64,000 nucleotides of DNA, from the NCBI RefSeq assembly GCF_900176405.1, contig NZ_FWXJ01000003.1:207000-270999 (forward strand), read 5' to 3'. The stretch's first letter is position 1, and each line of letters opens with the position of its first letter. Both the position numbers and the translations under genes were made by a program. Below the pieces are notes generated by a model that was given only the letters and a program-made list of their open reading frames with translations, was not told the DNA's origin and ran no database searches. The stretch is from Polynucleobacter kasalickyi. Its GTDB lineage: Bacteria > Pseudomonadota > Gammaproteobacteria > Burkholderiales > Burkholderiaceae. This document shows positions 25,555 to 35,405 of this stretch, piece after piece.

Positions 25555-28059
25555 CTATTCATAAGATTCAAACCTTGATAAAGGCAAGGGCTTTTGATCG
25601 ACAGGTATATACCCAGGAATATTCAATCTCATAATATCAATAGGATTGTTACCAAAACCGCTTAATCCCTTGAACTCTAATTGGAAAAAGATTTGACTCG
25701 TTGAAACTTGAGAGGTGTTCACAAAGCGATTAATTGCAACACGAAATGCCCAACAGTCTTGGTCGTATTCAAACCCCGCCAAGGTATTTAAGGTTTGACC
25801 TGTCACCTGATCGAAATTCCACCGACCAATACCATATAGCGTTCTTGTTATGGGCCATTGTCCAGATAACTCATATTGATAGATTGTGGTGGTCATTGCG
25901 GAAGGCTCAAAGTTATATCGATAACTTGCATTTAACATTTTCCTTGGTGCAGGACGCCAGCTAGCAGTAATTGAAGATTGCACAATTCGATTCAAGTTTT
26001 GATTGAACTCGCTAGCAGCATCTAAATTAATATTTCCGTCTAAGCGGGTAGCAGCACCAATTAATAAGTCCGAATAAGAAGGAACCACCGCTTGATCACC
26101 ATACAACCCTACTCGCTGTCCTGAAATATCAAAACGCTGTGCAATAACTCCACGAATACGTTCAACACCGGTTTCTGCCTCTAAAATTTTGGCAGTAAAA
26201 CCAGCTGTTACTTTATTATTATCTGCTACACGATCGTTACCAACAAAGGTATTTTCGGCAAAAATTTGTGCGATACCAAAACCTGCTGAGGCAGTATCAA
26301 ACAGTGGAATTTTGGTTTGATCCACATAAGGTGTGTAGACATATAAGATTCTTGGTTCAATACTTAGTAAAATATTTTTACCAAAAATCGATTTCAGTTC
26401 TGGGGCATCTCGTTCAAAGAACATTCCAGAATCAAGGCTAAGGGTAGGCACCGCGAAGCTCTGTGTCATGCCTGGGTAATTGTTATTGCCTTGCATGCTG
26501 TAGTTGTTTGCTCGGATACTAATTTTAGGGGTGATGTAATACCCAGGATCAACAAATGGCAAACTGACTCCGGTATTAATGAATGCTCTGTCAGATGAAA
26601 AATAACCTCGATTTGGAATTGCATAACCTGGAGCATCTAAAGCCCCGCTATAAGTGAACCGCGTCACATTACCAACAAAACTGACGGATGTTCCAAAATA
26701 ATCTAGGTTTTTATACGTCGCACTAATTTCCGGTTCACGATCATATGGTGCCAACACTAAATTATTTGGGTCTGGTTGTAAAGTCTGAAACTTTTGAACT
26801 CTGGCTAAGATATTCCAACCATTGATATAGTAATTAACGCCGGCTTCTTGATTAAATTGTCGAGTAATTGCCTGCCCTTGCGTTCTAGCTAGATCATCTG
26901 CATAAAAGTCATCTGACACTCTACTGATATTGGCATAAGCATTGAGGCCAGGGGAAACCAATTGTTGATGACGCAGGGTATACGCCCAACGATTCGACTG
27001 CAAAATAGCGTCGCTAGGCAAATATTCAGCTTGAATAATGCCAGAATAACTCGGCTCTAAGTATCGATATTCACCACCGAGCTGTTCGCCACGCTTGGAC
27101 ATGTACCTTGGGTAAATGGTTAAGTCTCGATTTGGCGCAATATTAAGATAATAAGGTGCCGTAATGTCTAAACCAGAATTGGAGTTGATACCAGCTGTTG
27201 CCGTTAAAAAACCGGACCTACGCTCGTTTCCCATTGGAAATGAATAGTAAGGTAAATATAGCAAAGGGGTGTCGAAAAAATGTAGTATCCCATCTTTGCC
27301 AGTAGCATCATCTTCTGATTGATCAATCAACATCGAGCTAGAGGAAAAGTACCAATCTAAATTTTCTGGACTGCAGGTAGAGTAAGTCGGTTTCGTGAGA
27401 TAAGTTCGGTTACGGTCCAGGAAGTCTGCCCGTTGTGCACGACCAGAAGATCGATTGTCTCTGAACTCATAGACGGGTTCTTCAACCCAACCTTCTTTTG
27501 CATCTAACTTAAATTCGGATTTTGGGCCCGTAAAGCTGGCATTTTTTTTACGTAATAGCGTATTTCCAGTAACTTTTACAGTGTCCGTATCGATATTGTA
27601 GGTAATTTCATCGCCTTTAAGAACAATGCCATTTTTTCGTATTTCAGCATTTTCTTTTAAAACGATATCACGCTCGCTCACGCCATCAATGGTCTTGCTC
27701 TTAGAAAAAGTAATTGCTTTATCATCAGTTTGATCGTCATGTTCTACCAGCTTATCATCTAGTATTAGCGATAATGGCTTCGTGGTAACCTTGGTTTGAG
27801 CTTGTTTTAAAACGATATCACGCTCGCTCACGCCATCAATGGTCTTGCTCTTAGAAAAAGTAATTGCTTTATCATCAGTTTGATCGTCATGTTCTACCAG
27901 CTTATCATCTAGTATTAGCGATAATGGCTTCGTGGTAACCTTGGTTTGAGCTTGAATAGCTTCAGACCAGCCTAAAACTAGACAAAGAAAGATCGCTACC
28001 CCAAAATAGGTGGTAGAACTTTGATATTCTTCAGATAGGCTGGGGTATGATTTTGACAT
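25555..28059 (-). CDS. lptD: LPS-assembly protein LptD, with an internal 50-residue tandem duplication
   Basis: LptD is the outer-membrane beta-barrel that, with LptE, inserts LPS into the outer leaflet. The predicted product has 834 residues from ATG 28059 (GAGAG ribosome site; an in-frame ATG 33 bases upstream is less likely). The order is signal peptide, duplicated segment, LptA-like jellyroll ('NGIVLKGDEITYNIDTDTV') and barrel. Two cysteines outside the signal peptide are visible ('TYSTCSPEN' and 'QDCWAFRV'), enough for the inter-domain disulfide; the N-terminal cysteine of E. coli LptD is missing. A perfect 50-residue direct repeat begins at the mature N-terminus ('QAQTKVTTKPLSLILDDK' occurs twice). 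It heads the lptD-surA-pdxA-rsmA operon. Confidence 0.96.
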   Translation of the reverse strand: MSKSYPSLSEEYQSSTTYFGVAIFLCLVLGWSEAIQAQTKVTTKPLSLILDDKLVEHDDQTDDKAITFSKSKTIDGVSERDIVLKQAQTKVTTKPLSLILDDKLVEHDDQTDDKAITFSKSKTIDGVSERDIVLKENAEIRKNGIVLKGDEITYNIDTDTVKVTGNTLLRKKNASFTGPKSEFKLDAKEGWVEEPVYEFRDNRSSGRAQRADFLDRNRTYLTKPTYSTCSPENLDWYFSSSSMLIDQSEDDATGKDGILHFFDTPLLYLPYYSFPMGNERRSGFLTATAGINSNSGLDITAPYYLNIAPNRDLTIYPRYMSKRGEQLGGEYRYLEPSYSGIIQAEYLPSDAILQSNRWAYTLRHQQLVSPGLNAYANISRVSDDFYADDLARTQGQAITRQFNQEAGVNYYINGWNILARVQKFQTLQPDPNNLVLAPYDREPEISATYKNLDYFGTSVSFVGNVTRFTYSGALDAPGYAIPNRGYFSSDRAFINTGVSLPFVDPGYYITPKISIRANNYSMQGNNNYPGMTQSFAVPTLSLDSGMFFERDAPELKSIFGKNILLSIEPRILYVYTPYVDQTKIPLFDTASAGFGIAQIFAENTFVGNDRVADNNKVTAGFTAKILEAETGVERIRGVIAQRFDISGQRVGLYGDQAVVPSYSDLLIGAATRLDGNINLDAASEFNQNLNRIVQSSITASWRPAPRKMLNASYRYNFEPSAMTTTIYQYELSGQWPITRTLYGIGRWNFDQVTGQTLNTLAGFEYDQDCWAFRVAINRFVNTSQVSTSQIFFQLEFKGLSGFGNNPIDIMRLNIPGYIPVDQKPLPLSRFESYE
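27655..27954. repeat. Perfect 150-bp tandem direct duplication (two copies) inside lptD
   Basis: Positions 27655-27804 and 27805-27954 are identical base for base as far as I can read, with a sharp end on both sides: 27654 is C against G at 27804, and 27955 is A against T at 27805. The unit is exactly 50 codons, so the reading frame is kept. Zero divergence implies a very recent duplication, or possibly an assembly artefact. Confidence 0.95.
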
Positions 28060-28094
28060 TAAACTCTCTAACCTACCTATTATACGAATCAATT

Positions 28095-29114
28095 ATGCCG
28101 AATACACGACTTCACAAATTAAACCAATGGTTAGGATCATTACCTGAAAATTTAAAGCTTGATTTATCCTCAATTCAGGCCGCCTCGAGTGATGCGAGTT
28201 TTAGACAATATTTTCGAATTTTGACCAACCGTGAAGATTGTCCAAGTCTTATTATCATGGACGCGCCGGTAGATAAAGAGGATCTTAGGCCATTTCTCAA
28301 TGTCGCCCAACTTTTATCGGCAGCCGACTTAAACGTTCCGAAAATTTTTCATATAAATCAAGAGGATGGCTTCCTTTTATTGAGCGATCTTGGGAACACT
28401 ACCTATTTATCAGTACTGAACCAAAATACGGCAAATCATCTCTATCAAGAGGCTAATTTGGCTTTGGTTCAAATGCAAACGAGAGCAGATGCAAGTCAAC
28501 TGCCACTGTATGATGAAGCCCTTTTGCAACGGGAAATGGACCTTTTTCCAGAATGGTATTTAGGTAAACATTTAGATTACAAGCTCAGTGAGGCAGAATC
28601 TAAGTCCCTTGGTTTGATTTTTCAACAGTTAAATCAAAATATCTTGGCACAACCTCAGGTTTTTGTGCATCGTGACTTTCACAGTCGAAACTTAATGGTG
28701 ACACCAACCAATAATCCTGGCATTTTAGATTTTCAAGATGCGGTTAAGGGAGCAATCACTTATGATTTAGTCTCTTTATATCGGGATGCCTACATTCAAT
28801 GGGATGAAGAACAACAAGTCGATTGGGTCATTCGTTATTGGGAATTAGCCCGTAAAGCACATTTACCGGTCCATGCAGATTTTGGGGATTTTTATCGGGA
28901 TTTTGAATGGATGGGTCTACAAAGGCATTTAAAAGTACTAGGAATTTTTGCCAGGCTATATCATCGTGATGGCAAAGATGGGTATCTGAAAGATATTCCC
29001 TTGGTTTTAGAATACGTGGAAAAAGTGGCCCAACGTTATATTGCATTTAAGCCATTAATTAGAATATTAGACGCCTCCAGAAAATTTGTGCGCCCTGACG
29101 GATTTACTTTTTAA
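28095..29114 (+). CDS. amgK: N-acetylmuramate/N-acetylglucosamine anomeric kinase
   Basis: This 339-residue aminoglycoside-phosphotransferase-fold kinase phosphorylates the anomeric hydroxyl of MurNAc (and GlcNAc) in the cell-wall recycling route that bypasses de novo UDP-MurNAc synthesis. The catalytic loop 'VFVHRDFHSRNLM' and metal-binding 'GILDFQDAVKGAITYDLVSL' are clear. 'SSDASFRQYFRI' is the AmgK N-terminal motif. ATG 28095 fits the family start; an upstream ATG at 28047 would overlap lptD. It is divergent from lptD and followed without a gap by murU. Confidence 0.93.
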   Translation: MPNTRLHKLNQWLGSLPENLKLDLSSIQAASSDASFRQYFRILTNREDCPSLIIMDAPVDKEDLRPFLNVAQLLSAADLNVPKIFHINQEDGFLLLSDLGNTTYLSVLNQNTANHLYQEANLALVQMQTRADASQLPLYDEALLQREMDLFPEWYLGKHLDYKLSEAESKSLGLIFQQLNQNILAQPQVFVHRDFHSRNLMVTPTNNPGILDFQDAVKGAITYDLVSLYRDAYIQWDEEQQVDWVIRYWELARKAHLPVHADFGDFYRDFEWMGLQRHLKVLGIFARLYHRDGKDGYLKDIPLVLEYVEKVAQRYIAFKPLIRILDASRKFVRPDGFTF

Positions 29115-29861
29115 ATGATGCATCTATTTCACGCTAATATCCCTGTAATGATTCTTGCCGCTGGTCGAGGGGAAAGAATGCGGCCATTAACGGATGAATT
29201 ACCAAAACCATTACTCAAAATCCATGGCAAAAGCCTACTGGAGTACCATCTCGAGGGCTTGAGTAATCATGGCTTCCAACGGGTGGTCATTAATCATGCA
29301 TGGCTTGGACACCTGATTGAAAATACACTCCAGGACGGACAACAGTTTCAATTAAATATTGCCTACTCCCCAGAAGTAACTGCATTAGAAACTGCTGGAG
29401 GGATTGCTCAGGCACTCCCCTTACTCAATCCCGAGGATTACTTTTTAGTAGTGAACGGTGATGTATTTGCGCCGGACTTTCCTTTTCACAGAGTAATTGA
29501 TCTCGTTGAACAATTCCGAGCCGATATTGATCAAGATGCCCCTGCCTTGATGGCTTACTTATTTTTGGCGCAAAATCCAAGTCACCACCCGAAAGGGGAT
29601 TTTTACCTCAATCCCCCTTATATTTTTTCGGATGATCAATTAGAGAATAATGCCCTATCTCAAAGAAAATATACTTTTAGTGGGATTGGTATTTACCATA
29701 AAGATTTATTTCAATCGATAGCACCTGGCTCTGTTGCGCCCCTAGCACCTTTACTAAAAAAAGCCATGGGTGCGATGTTGGTTGAAGGCGAATTATTAAA
29801 AACCCCTTGGCATGATGTGGGAACACCGGAAAGACTTTTAGAACTAAATCAAAAAAGATGA
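29115..29861 (+). CDS. murU: N-acetylmuramate-1-phosphate uridylyltransferase
   Basis: MurU makes UDP-MurNAc from MurNAc-1-phosphate, the step after AmgK. The 248-residue nucleotidyltransferase begins with 'VMILAAGRGERMRPLTDELP', has the sugar-binding stretch 'ALETAGGIAQALPLL' and the metal-binding 'VVNGDVF', and ends with 'WHDVGTPERLLELN'. The amgK stop directly precedes its ATG, and its own stop overlaps the pepP start by 4 bases. The AmgK-MurU pair makes cells less dependent on MurA, the fosfomycin target. Confidence 0.94.
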   Translation: MMHLFHANIPVMILAAGRGERMRPLTDELPKPLLKIHGKSLLEYHLEGLSNHGFQRVVINHAWLGHLIENTLQDGQQFQLNIAYSPEVTALETAGGIAQALPLLNPEDYFLVVNGDVFAPDFPFHRVIDLVEQFRADIDQDAPALMAYLFLAQNPSHHPKGDFYLNPPYIFSDDQLENNALSQRKYTFSGIGIYHKDLFQSIAPGSVAPLAPLLKKAMGAMLVEGELLKTPWHDVGTPERLLELNQKR

Positions 29862-31219
29862 AAAGCCAATTAACTCCTCCTAAAGAACTCTTTCTAGCTA
29901 GACGCAATGCGCTTGTTCAGCGAATCCGCTCTATTTCAGATAGTAGTATCGTAATTCTCAATACGGCTCAAGAAGTAGCGCGTAATCGAGATAGCGAATT
30001 CGCTTACCGTCACGATAGTGATTTTTATTACTTAACAGGGTTTATGGAGCCAGAGGCTTTTTTAGTCATTCAAATAAAAGGTGGTGAAACTATCACTCAC
30101 TTATTTTGTCGGCCCAAAGATCTTGAACGGGAAATTTGGGATGGAATTCGCCTCGGTCCAGAGGCAGCCCCGAGTCAACTAGCAATCGATCACGCACATT
30201 CGATTGAGGATTTAAATAGCAAGATGCCTGATTTAATCGCTGGATTTGACCAAGTTTTTACTAGAAATCATGCTGATACACTCATGGATGGGCATTTACG
30301 GCGATGGAATGGAGAGCTAGCAAAAAAAGCGCGTTTAGGTATTTCTAAACCAAGTACTTTTCATGATGTTGAATCTATAGTTCATGAGTTGCGCCTCTTT
30401 AAAGATGCTCAAGAAATTGCCATCATGCAACAAGCAAGTTGGATTAGTTCTCAAGCGCATCTTGCCGCAATGAAACGGTCTACTCCAGGACTCAAAGAAT
30501 ATCATCTAGAAGCTGACATTCTTTACACATTTAGAAATCATGGCTCCGAATCGGTTGCATACAACAGCATTGTTGCAGCTGGCGAAAATGCTTGCGTTTT
30601 ACATTACCGCGCTGGGGATAGCACTTTACAAGATGGTGACCTCTGCTTGATTGATGCGGGATGTGAGTTATTAGGTTATGCGGCAGACATTACTAGAACT
30701 TTCCCAGTAAATGGCAAATTTAGTCCGGCCCAAGCGCAAGCCTATAACATTGTTTTAGCTGCCCAAGAAGCGGCAATTGCCAAGTGCCGAGCAGGGGAAA
30801 ATTTCCAAGCGCCCCATGAGGCTGCACTTAAAGTCTTGACGCAGGGTTTATTCGACATGGGCGTTTTGAACTATCAGCAACACGGTTCTTTAGAAAGTGC
30901 GATCGAAAACAAAGCGTTCCAACCTTATTACATGCATCGCACCAGTCATTGGCTAGGAATGGATGTGCATGATGTCGGCTCTTATCGGGAGCCGCATGAC
31001 CCTAACAAAGCTTGGCGAATTTTAAGGCCTAATATGGTTCTTACAGTAGAGCCTGGCTTGTACTTTAGACCAAGTAAAGAGATTCCTCCTGAATTTTGGA
31101 ATATCGGGATTCGTATTGAGGATGACGTTGTTATCACTACAGATGCACCGATGATCTTAACCAGAGATGTACCTGTGAAGATTGAGGACATTGAAGCGTG
31201 GATGGCAAAATCCTCCTAA
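29858..31219 (+). CDS. pepP: Xaa-Pro aminopeptidase P
   Basis: This 453-residue cytoplasmic metallopeptidase removes N-terminal residues preceding proline. The AMP_N domain (1-140, 'VARNRDSEFAYRHDSDFYYL') is followed by the pita-bread catalytic domain. Its dinuclear metal ligands are visible: two Asp in 'LIDAGCELLGYAADITRTF', His in 'HWLGMDVHDVG', Glu in 'VLTVEPGLYF' and Glu in 'IRIEDDVVIT'. In beta- and gamma-proteobacteria pepP often precedes a ubiH-type hydroxylase, as it does here. Confidence 0.95.
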   Translation: MKSQLTPPKELFLARRNALVQRIRSISDSSIVILNTAQEVARNRDSEFAYRHDSDFYYLTGFMEPEAFLVIQIKGGETITHLFCRPKDLEREIWDGIRLGPEAAPSQLAIDHAHSIEDLNSKMPDLIAGFDQVFTRNHADTLMDGHLRRWNGELAKKARLGISKPSTFHDVESIVHELRLFKDAQEIAIMQQASWISSQAHLAAMKRSTPGLKEYHLEADILYTFRNHGSESVAYNSIVAAGENACVLHYRAGDSTLQDGDLCLIDAGCELLGYAADITRTFPVNGKFSPAQAQAYNIVLAAQEAAIAKCRAGENFQAPHEAALKVLTQGLFDMGVLNYQQHGSLESAIENKAFQPYYMHRTSHWLGMDVHDVGSYREPHDPNKAWRILRPNMVLTVEPGLYFRPSKEIPPEFWNIGIRIEDDVVITTDAPMILTRDVPVKIEDIEAWMAKSS

Positions 31220-31228
31220 AATCGATAG

Positions 31229-32407
31229 ATGGAAAACACTTTCAATACACATCATAGGCACACTCCCAACATTGCTATTCTTGGTGCTGGTCCGATTGGA
31301 CTAGCTTGTGCTATTTTGCTGCTTGAACGAAATCCAGATTTACATTTGGATTTGTTTGATAAATTTCCTGAGTCGAATGATCCGATTACCCAAGGGGATG
31401 AACGCGGTATTGCCATCTCAGAAGGATCAAAACAATTACTAGACTCCATTGGGGCATGGCATTTAGAGGCTCCAGCCATTCATGAAGTGCATATTTCTCA
31501 GCGGCATCATTTTGGCCAAACGGTCATTCGTAGAAATGAACTTGGGAAAGATGCTTTAGGTTATATCGTCCGTTATAAAGACATTCATTTACAACTTCGG
31601 TTACGTTTAAAGGCGCTAAGAGCAACATCTCCTCATTTTAATTGGCAGTTTTCCTCAACTCGGCGTGATTTTTTAGAGATGCCCGACACCACTTGTTGTA
31701 TTCATGCAGAGGGCGGACTCTTTCACGAACAAACAGCCAAAGACAGACGCTCAGATTATGATCAGTCCGCTTTAATCGGTTGGGTTGAGACAAAAAGTAT
31801 TGCTGAAAACATCGCCTGGGAACGCTTTACCGCCGAAGGACCATTAGCTTTACTACCTCATCACCTTGGCAAAAATGCTCGTAATTTAGTTTGGTGTGCT
31901 TCCCCAAGTCGAATAGAGGAATTAAAACAATTAGGCTCAGCAGAATTTTTATTAGCTCTGCGAGAGGCATTTGGTTTGCCGGTTGGGGAGTTTTTACAGA
32001 TTCACGACAGGCGAAGCTATCCACTCGGCTTAAACATCCGAGAGCGCATTATTGACCAGCATCACGTTTGGATTGGTAACGCCGCACAAACCCTCCATCC
32101 CGTTGCAGGTCAAGGCTTAAATTTAGGTTTAAGAGACGCGGCTACTTTGTCGCAATGTTTAGGACCTGTTTATTTACATCCTCTGGAAAAACAAGCAGCT
32201 CATCTAGCCATAGCCTTGGCCCATTACGCAAAGTTAAGAGAAAAAGATCGACGAGCTACGATTCGATTAACGGATTTAATGGCTAGAGTATTTGCCACAG
32301 ATTTAGCCCCTGTTGTCATCGCTAGAGGAATGGCATTATCGATGTTGCAATGGCTTCCTCCTGTAAAAAGTGCGATTGCCAAACAAATGATGTTCGGTCA
32401 ACGCTAA
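31229..32407 (+). CDS. FAD-dependent ubiquinone-biosynthesis hydroxylase (UbiH/Coq6 family)
   Basis: This 392-residue flavin monooxygenase has the dinucleotide fold 'IAILGAGPIGLACAILLLE' and the family motif 'GNAAQTLHPVAGQGLNLGLR' near residue 285, with a central 'DERGIAISEGSKQLL'. These proteins hydroxylate the aromatic ring of ubiquinone intermediates. Which carbon (UbiH, UbiI or UbiF/UbiM specificity) cannot be told by eye. The position right after pepP matches ubiH in many genomes. A 100-bp gap with one weak hairpin separates it from dusB. Confidence 0.88.
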   Translation: MENTFNTHHRHTPNIAILGAGPIGLACAILLLERNPDLHLDLFDKFPESNDPITQGDERGIAISEGSKQLLDSIGAWHLEAPAIHEVHISQRHHFGQTVIRRNELGKDALGYIVRYKDIHLQLRLRLKALRATSPHFNWQFSSTRRDFLEMPDTTCCIHAEGGLFHEQTAKDRRSDYDQSALIGWVETKSIAENIAWERFTAEGPLALLPHHLGKNARNLVWCASPSRIEELKQLGSAEFLLALREAFGLPVGEFLQIHDRRSYPLGLNIRERIIDQHHVWIGNAAQTLHPVAGQGLNLGLRDAATLSQCLGPVYLHPLEKQAAHLAIALAHYAKLREKDRRATIRLTDLMARVFATDLAPVVIARGMALSMLQWLPPVKSAIAKQMMFGQR

Positions 32408-32420
32408 GCTCTCATACTGC

Positions 32421-32440
32421 CCAATTTTTAGGCAAATTGG
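32421..32440 (+). terminator. Weak hairpin after the ubiH-type gene
   Basis: A 7-bp inverted repeat, CCAATTT-TTAGGC-AAATTGG, is followed by TACTTTTATG, an interrupted T tract. It sits 13 bases past the stop and could be a weak intrinsic terminator separating pepP-ubiH from dusB-fis. Confidence 0.3.
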
Positions 32441-32507
32441 TACTTTTATGATAAAGTCTCACATTCTAGATTTTTCTTAATCACCAACATTTTCGATTGT
32501 CGCCATT

Positions 32508-33524
32508 TTGCAGATTGGACCACACACTCTTTCTAATCGATTATTTGTTGCCCCAATGGCAGGTGTAACTGATCGTCCATTTAGGCAGCTTTGTAAGCGT
32601 TTAGGCGCTGGTTATGCGGTGTCAGAAATGATTGCTTCGAATGCCATGCTTTGGAATAGTGAAAAGACCCTCAGGCGAGCAAATCATCAGGGAGAGGTCA
32701 ATCCCATCGCCGTGCAAATTGCCGGCGCTGACCCGGAGATGATGGGTCGTGCTGCTATCCTAAACGTAGAACGTGGTGCTCAAATTATTGATATCAATAT
32801 GGGGTGTCCTGCCAAGAAAGTATGTAATGTGGCTTCTGGTTCAGCACTTCTGCAAAATGAACCTCTAGTAGAAAAAATTTTGCAAGCGGTGGTGCATGCT
32901 GTAGGTTATCCCAATGGCAACATTCCTGTTACCTTGAAAATTCGAACTGGTTGGGATAGGGAACATAAAAATGCGATTCGTATCGCAAAAATTGCCCAAG
33001 ACTGCGGTATTTCAATGCTAACTATTCATGGTAGAACTAAAGCTGATTTGTATCATGGGGAAGCGGAGTACGAAACCATTGCGGCCGTGAAAGCTGAAAT
33101 CAACATTCCAGTGGTAGCAAATGGAGACATTAACTCTCCGGAAAAAGCGAAGCATGTTTTGGAGTACACCAAAGCAGACGCCATCATGGTAGGACGGGCA
33201 GCTCAGGGAAGGCCTTGGATTTTTCGAGAAATAGACTATTTTTTATCGACTGGAAAATATCTAAGCGCCCCCACAATAGCTGAAATTTCTCAAATCATGG
33301 AAGAACATCTTTTAGAGCATTATGAATTTTATGGCGAATATGTTGGTTTAAGAACAGCTCGGAAACATATTGGTTGGTATTGCAAAGGGTTGCGGAACTC
33401 GCATGATTTTAGGCATCACATGAATACCATTGAATCTTGCAGTGAACAATTAACTGCAGTGAAAAACTATTTCTTAGAATTAGCCCAGTACTCAACACAT
33501 ATTGAGTATTTGGAGGCTGCTTAA
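32508..33524 (+). CDS. dusB: tRNA-dihydrouridine synthase B
   Basis: DusB is an FMN enzyme that reduces a uridine in the D-loop of tRNA (U17 in E. coli). The 338-residue sequence has 'LFVAPMAGVTDRPFRQLC', the catalytic-cysteine motif 'DINMGCPAKKVCN' (the Cys that protonates uracil), 'VTLKIRTGW', 'LTIHGRTKADLY' and 'GRAAQGRPWIF'. The start must be TTG at 32508, because 'MQIGPH' matches the usual first residues of DusB and no closer ATG exists. It precedes fis, the classical dusB-fis pair. Confidence 0.96.
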   Translation: MQIGPHTLSNRLFVAPMAGVTDRPFRQLCKRLGAGYAVSEMIASNAMLWNSEKTLRRANHQGEVNPIAVQIAGADPEMMGRAAILNVERGAQIIDINMGCPAKKVCNVASGSALLQNEPLVEKILQAVVHAVGYPNGNIPVTLKIRTGWDREHKNAIRIAKIAQDCGISMLTIHGRTKADLYHGEAEYETIAAVKAEINIPVVANGDINSPEKAKHVLEYTKADAIMVGRAAQGRPWIFREIDYFLSTGKYLSAPTIAEISQIMEEHLLEHYEFYGEYVGLRTARKHIGWYCKGLRNSHDFRHHMNTIESCSEQLTAVKNYFLELAQYSTHIEYLEAA

Positions 33525-33539
33525 CTAGAGCTATTGTCA

Positions 33540-33788
33540 ATGCCCAATTCAAAAAAACATCCTGTTAGTGAGGTTATTGAGATTCATTTGCAAAGATATC
33601 TCGATGATCTTGGTGAGATTCCTCCCAACAACATTTATCCAATGGTCTTGGCTTTTATTGAAAAACCTGTTTTAGACCTGGTTATGAAGCATGCCAACCA
33701 AAATCAATCTCTTGCGGCTAAATATTTGGGCATGAATCGTAATACATTGCATAAAAAACTTGTTGAACACGGCCTTATTTCTAATTAA
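33540..33788 (+). CDS. fis: Fis-family nucleoid-associated DNA-binding protein
   Basis: This 82-residue homologue of Fis bends DNA and affects rRNA promoters and recombination in E. coli. The C-terminal helix-turn-helix '[19 protein letters not shown]' is clear, and the helical dimerisation part precedes it. TTG 33534 is in frame two codons upstream; ATG 33540 with AGAG upstream is more likely. It sits 15 bases downstream of dusB and 29 bases upstream of purH. Confidence 0.94.
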   Translation: MPNSKKHPVSEVIEIHLQRYLDDLGEIPPNNIYPMVLAFIEKPVLDLVMKHANQNQSLAAKYLGMNRNTLHKKLVEHGLISN

Positions 33789-33817
33789 TTTTTTTTATTT
33801 ACTTTCCTGGAATACTT

Positions 33818-35401
33818 ATGATTCAAACCGCTCTCATTTCAGTTTCTGATAAATCTGGTATCGTTCCTTTTGCTCAAGCGCTTCACGAGAGAGGTATTCA
33901 ACTGATTTCAACTGGTGGCACAGCAAAATTACTCGCTGAAAATAATTTACCGGTCATCGAGGTTTCTGAAATTACTCAGTTTCCTGAAATGTTAGATGGT
34001 CGCGTTAAAACACTTCACCCAATGGTGCATGGCGGTTTATTGGCACGTCGAGATGACCCAAAACATTTAGCTGCGCTAGAAGCTCACGGTATCAAAACCA
34101 TTGATATGTTAGTGATTAATTTATATCCGTTTGAGAAAACGATTGCCCAAGCTGAATGTAGTTTTGAGGACGCCATTGAAAATATCGATATTGGTGGTCC
34201 AGCAATGTTACGTGCTGCCGCTAAAAATCATCAAGATGTTACTGTTCTCATTTCTCCAGAAGATTATGCGGAAGTGTTAGCTGAAATGACAGCGAATCAA
34301 AATCAAGTTTCATTTCAGACCAATTTCCGTTTAGCGAAAAAAGTTTTTGCCCATACAGCTAGATATGATGGGGCAATTGCCAACTACCTATCTTCTTTGC
34401 CAGAAAGCCTAGAACACACAGCTAGATCGAACTATCCTCAGACCTTACAAGTCAGCTTTAACCGTGTACAAGAGTTACGTTACGGAGAAAACCCTCACCA
34501 ATCAGCTGCCTTCTACCAAGATGTTCACCCGATTCCAGGAGCTTTAGCGAATTTTGTTCAATTGCAAGGTAAAGAACTGTCCTATAACAATATTGCAGAT
34601 GCAGATGCTGCTTGGGAATGTGTCAAAAGTTTTGGTAATACATTACAAGATGGTGTTCCGGCCTGTGTGATTGTGAAGCATGCGAATCCTTGTGGAGTAG
34701 CGGTTGCAACCTCAGCTGTTGAGGCCTATCAAAAAGCTTTTAAGACCGATCCAACTTCGGCATTTGGTGGGATTATTGCCTTCAACCGTCCTTGCGACGA
34801 AATCTGTGCTCAAGCAGTCACCAAGCAATTTGTGGAAGTTCTGATTGCGCCAAGCTTTACGAAAGAAGCACTGGCCATCTTATCTAGCAAACAAAATGTA
34901 CGTGTTCTGCAAATTGAGTTAGCAGAAACAGTTAATGCCTTTGATCTCAAACGCGTTGGCGGTGGACTACTAGTTCAAACTCCTGATGTAAAAAATGTTC
35001 AGGAAAGTGAATTGACCGTGGTCTCAAAACGAATTCCAACGCCGCAAGAAATGACAGACATGTTATTTGCATGGCGAGTTGCTAAATTTGTGAAGTCAAA
35101 CGCAATTGTGTTCTGTGCCAATGGGATGACTTTAGGGGTTGGAGCAGGTCAAATGAGCCGGATTGATTCAGCAAAAATTGCAGGTATTAAAGCGCAAAAT
35201 GCTGGACTGAGCCTCACTAATTCAGCAGTAGCAAGTGATGCGTTCTTCCCATTTAGAGATGGACTTGATGTGGTTGTAGCAGCAGGTGCTACCTGTGTCA
35301 TCCAACCGGGTGGCAGTGTCCGAGATGATGAAGTAGTACAGGCGGCAAATGAGCATGGTATTGCAATGGTCTACACCGGCACGCGTCACTTTAGACACTA
35401 A
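33818..35401 (+). CDS. purH: Bifunctional AICAR formyltransferase / IMP cyclohydrolase
   Basis: This enzyme carries out the last two steps of IMP synthesis. Of its 527 residues, the N-terminal IMP cyclohydrolase/MGS-like domain (about 1-190; '[19 protein letters not shown]', 'DGRVKTLHP') precedes the AICAR transformylase domain ('[16 protein letters not shown]', '[12 protein letters not shown]', '[12 protein letters not shown]'). Lys-His in VKHANPCG are the catalytic pair. The ruvC ATG lies 4 bases past its stop. Confidence 0.98.
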   Translation: MIQTALISVSDKSGIVPFAQALHERGIQLISTGGTAKLLAENNLPVIEVSEITQFPEMLDGRVKTLHPMVHGGLLARRDDPKHLAALEAHGIKTIDMLVINLYPFEKTIAQAECSFEDAIENIDIGGPAMLRAAAKNHQDVTVLISPEDYAEVLAEMTANQNQVSFQTNFRLAKKVFAHTARYDGAIANYLSSLPESLEHTARSNYPQTLQVSFNRVQELRYGENPHQSAAFYQDVHPIPGALANFVQLQGKELSYNNIADADAAWECVKSFGNTLQDGVPACVIVKHANPCGVAVATSAVEAYQKAFKTDPTSAFGGIIAFNRPCDEICAQAVTKQFVEVLIAPSFTKEALAILSSKQNVRVLQIELAETVNAFDLKRVGGGLLVQTPDVKNVQESELTVVSKRIPTPQEMTDMLFAWRVAKFVKSNAIVFCANGMTLGVGAGQMSRIDSAKIAGIKAQNAGLSLTNSAVASDAFFPFRDGLDVVVAAGATCVIQPGGSVRDDEVVQAANEHGIAMVYTGTRHFRH

Positions 35402-35405
35402 TAGA

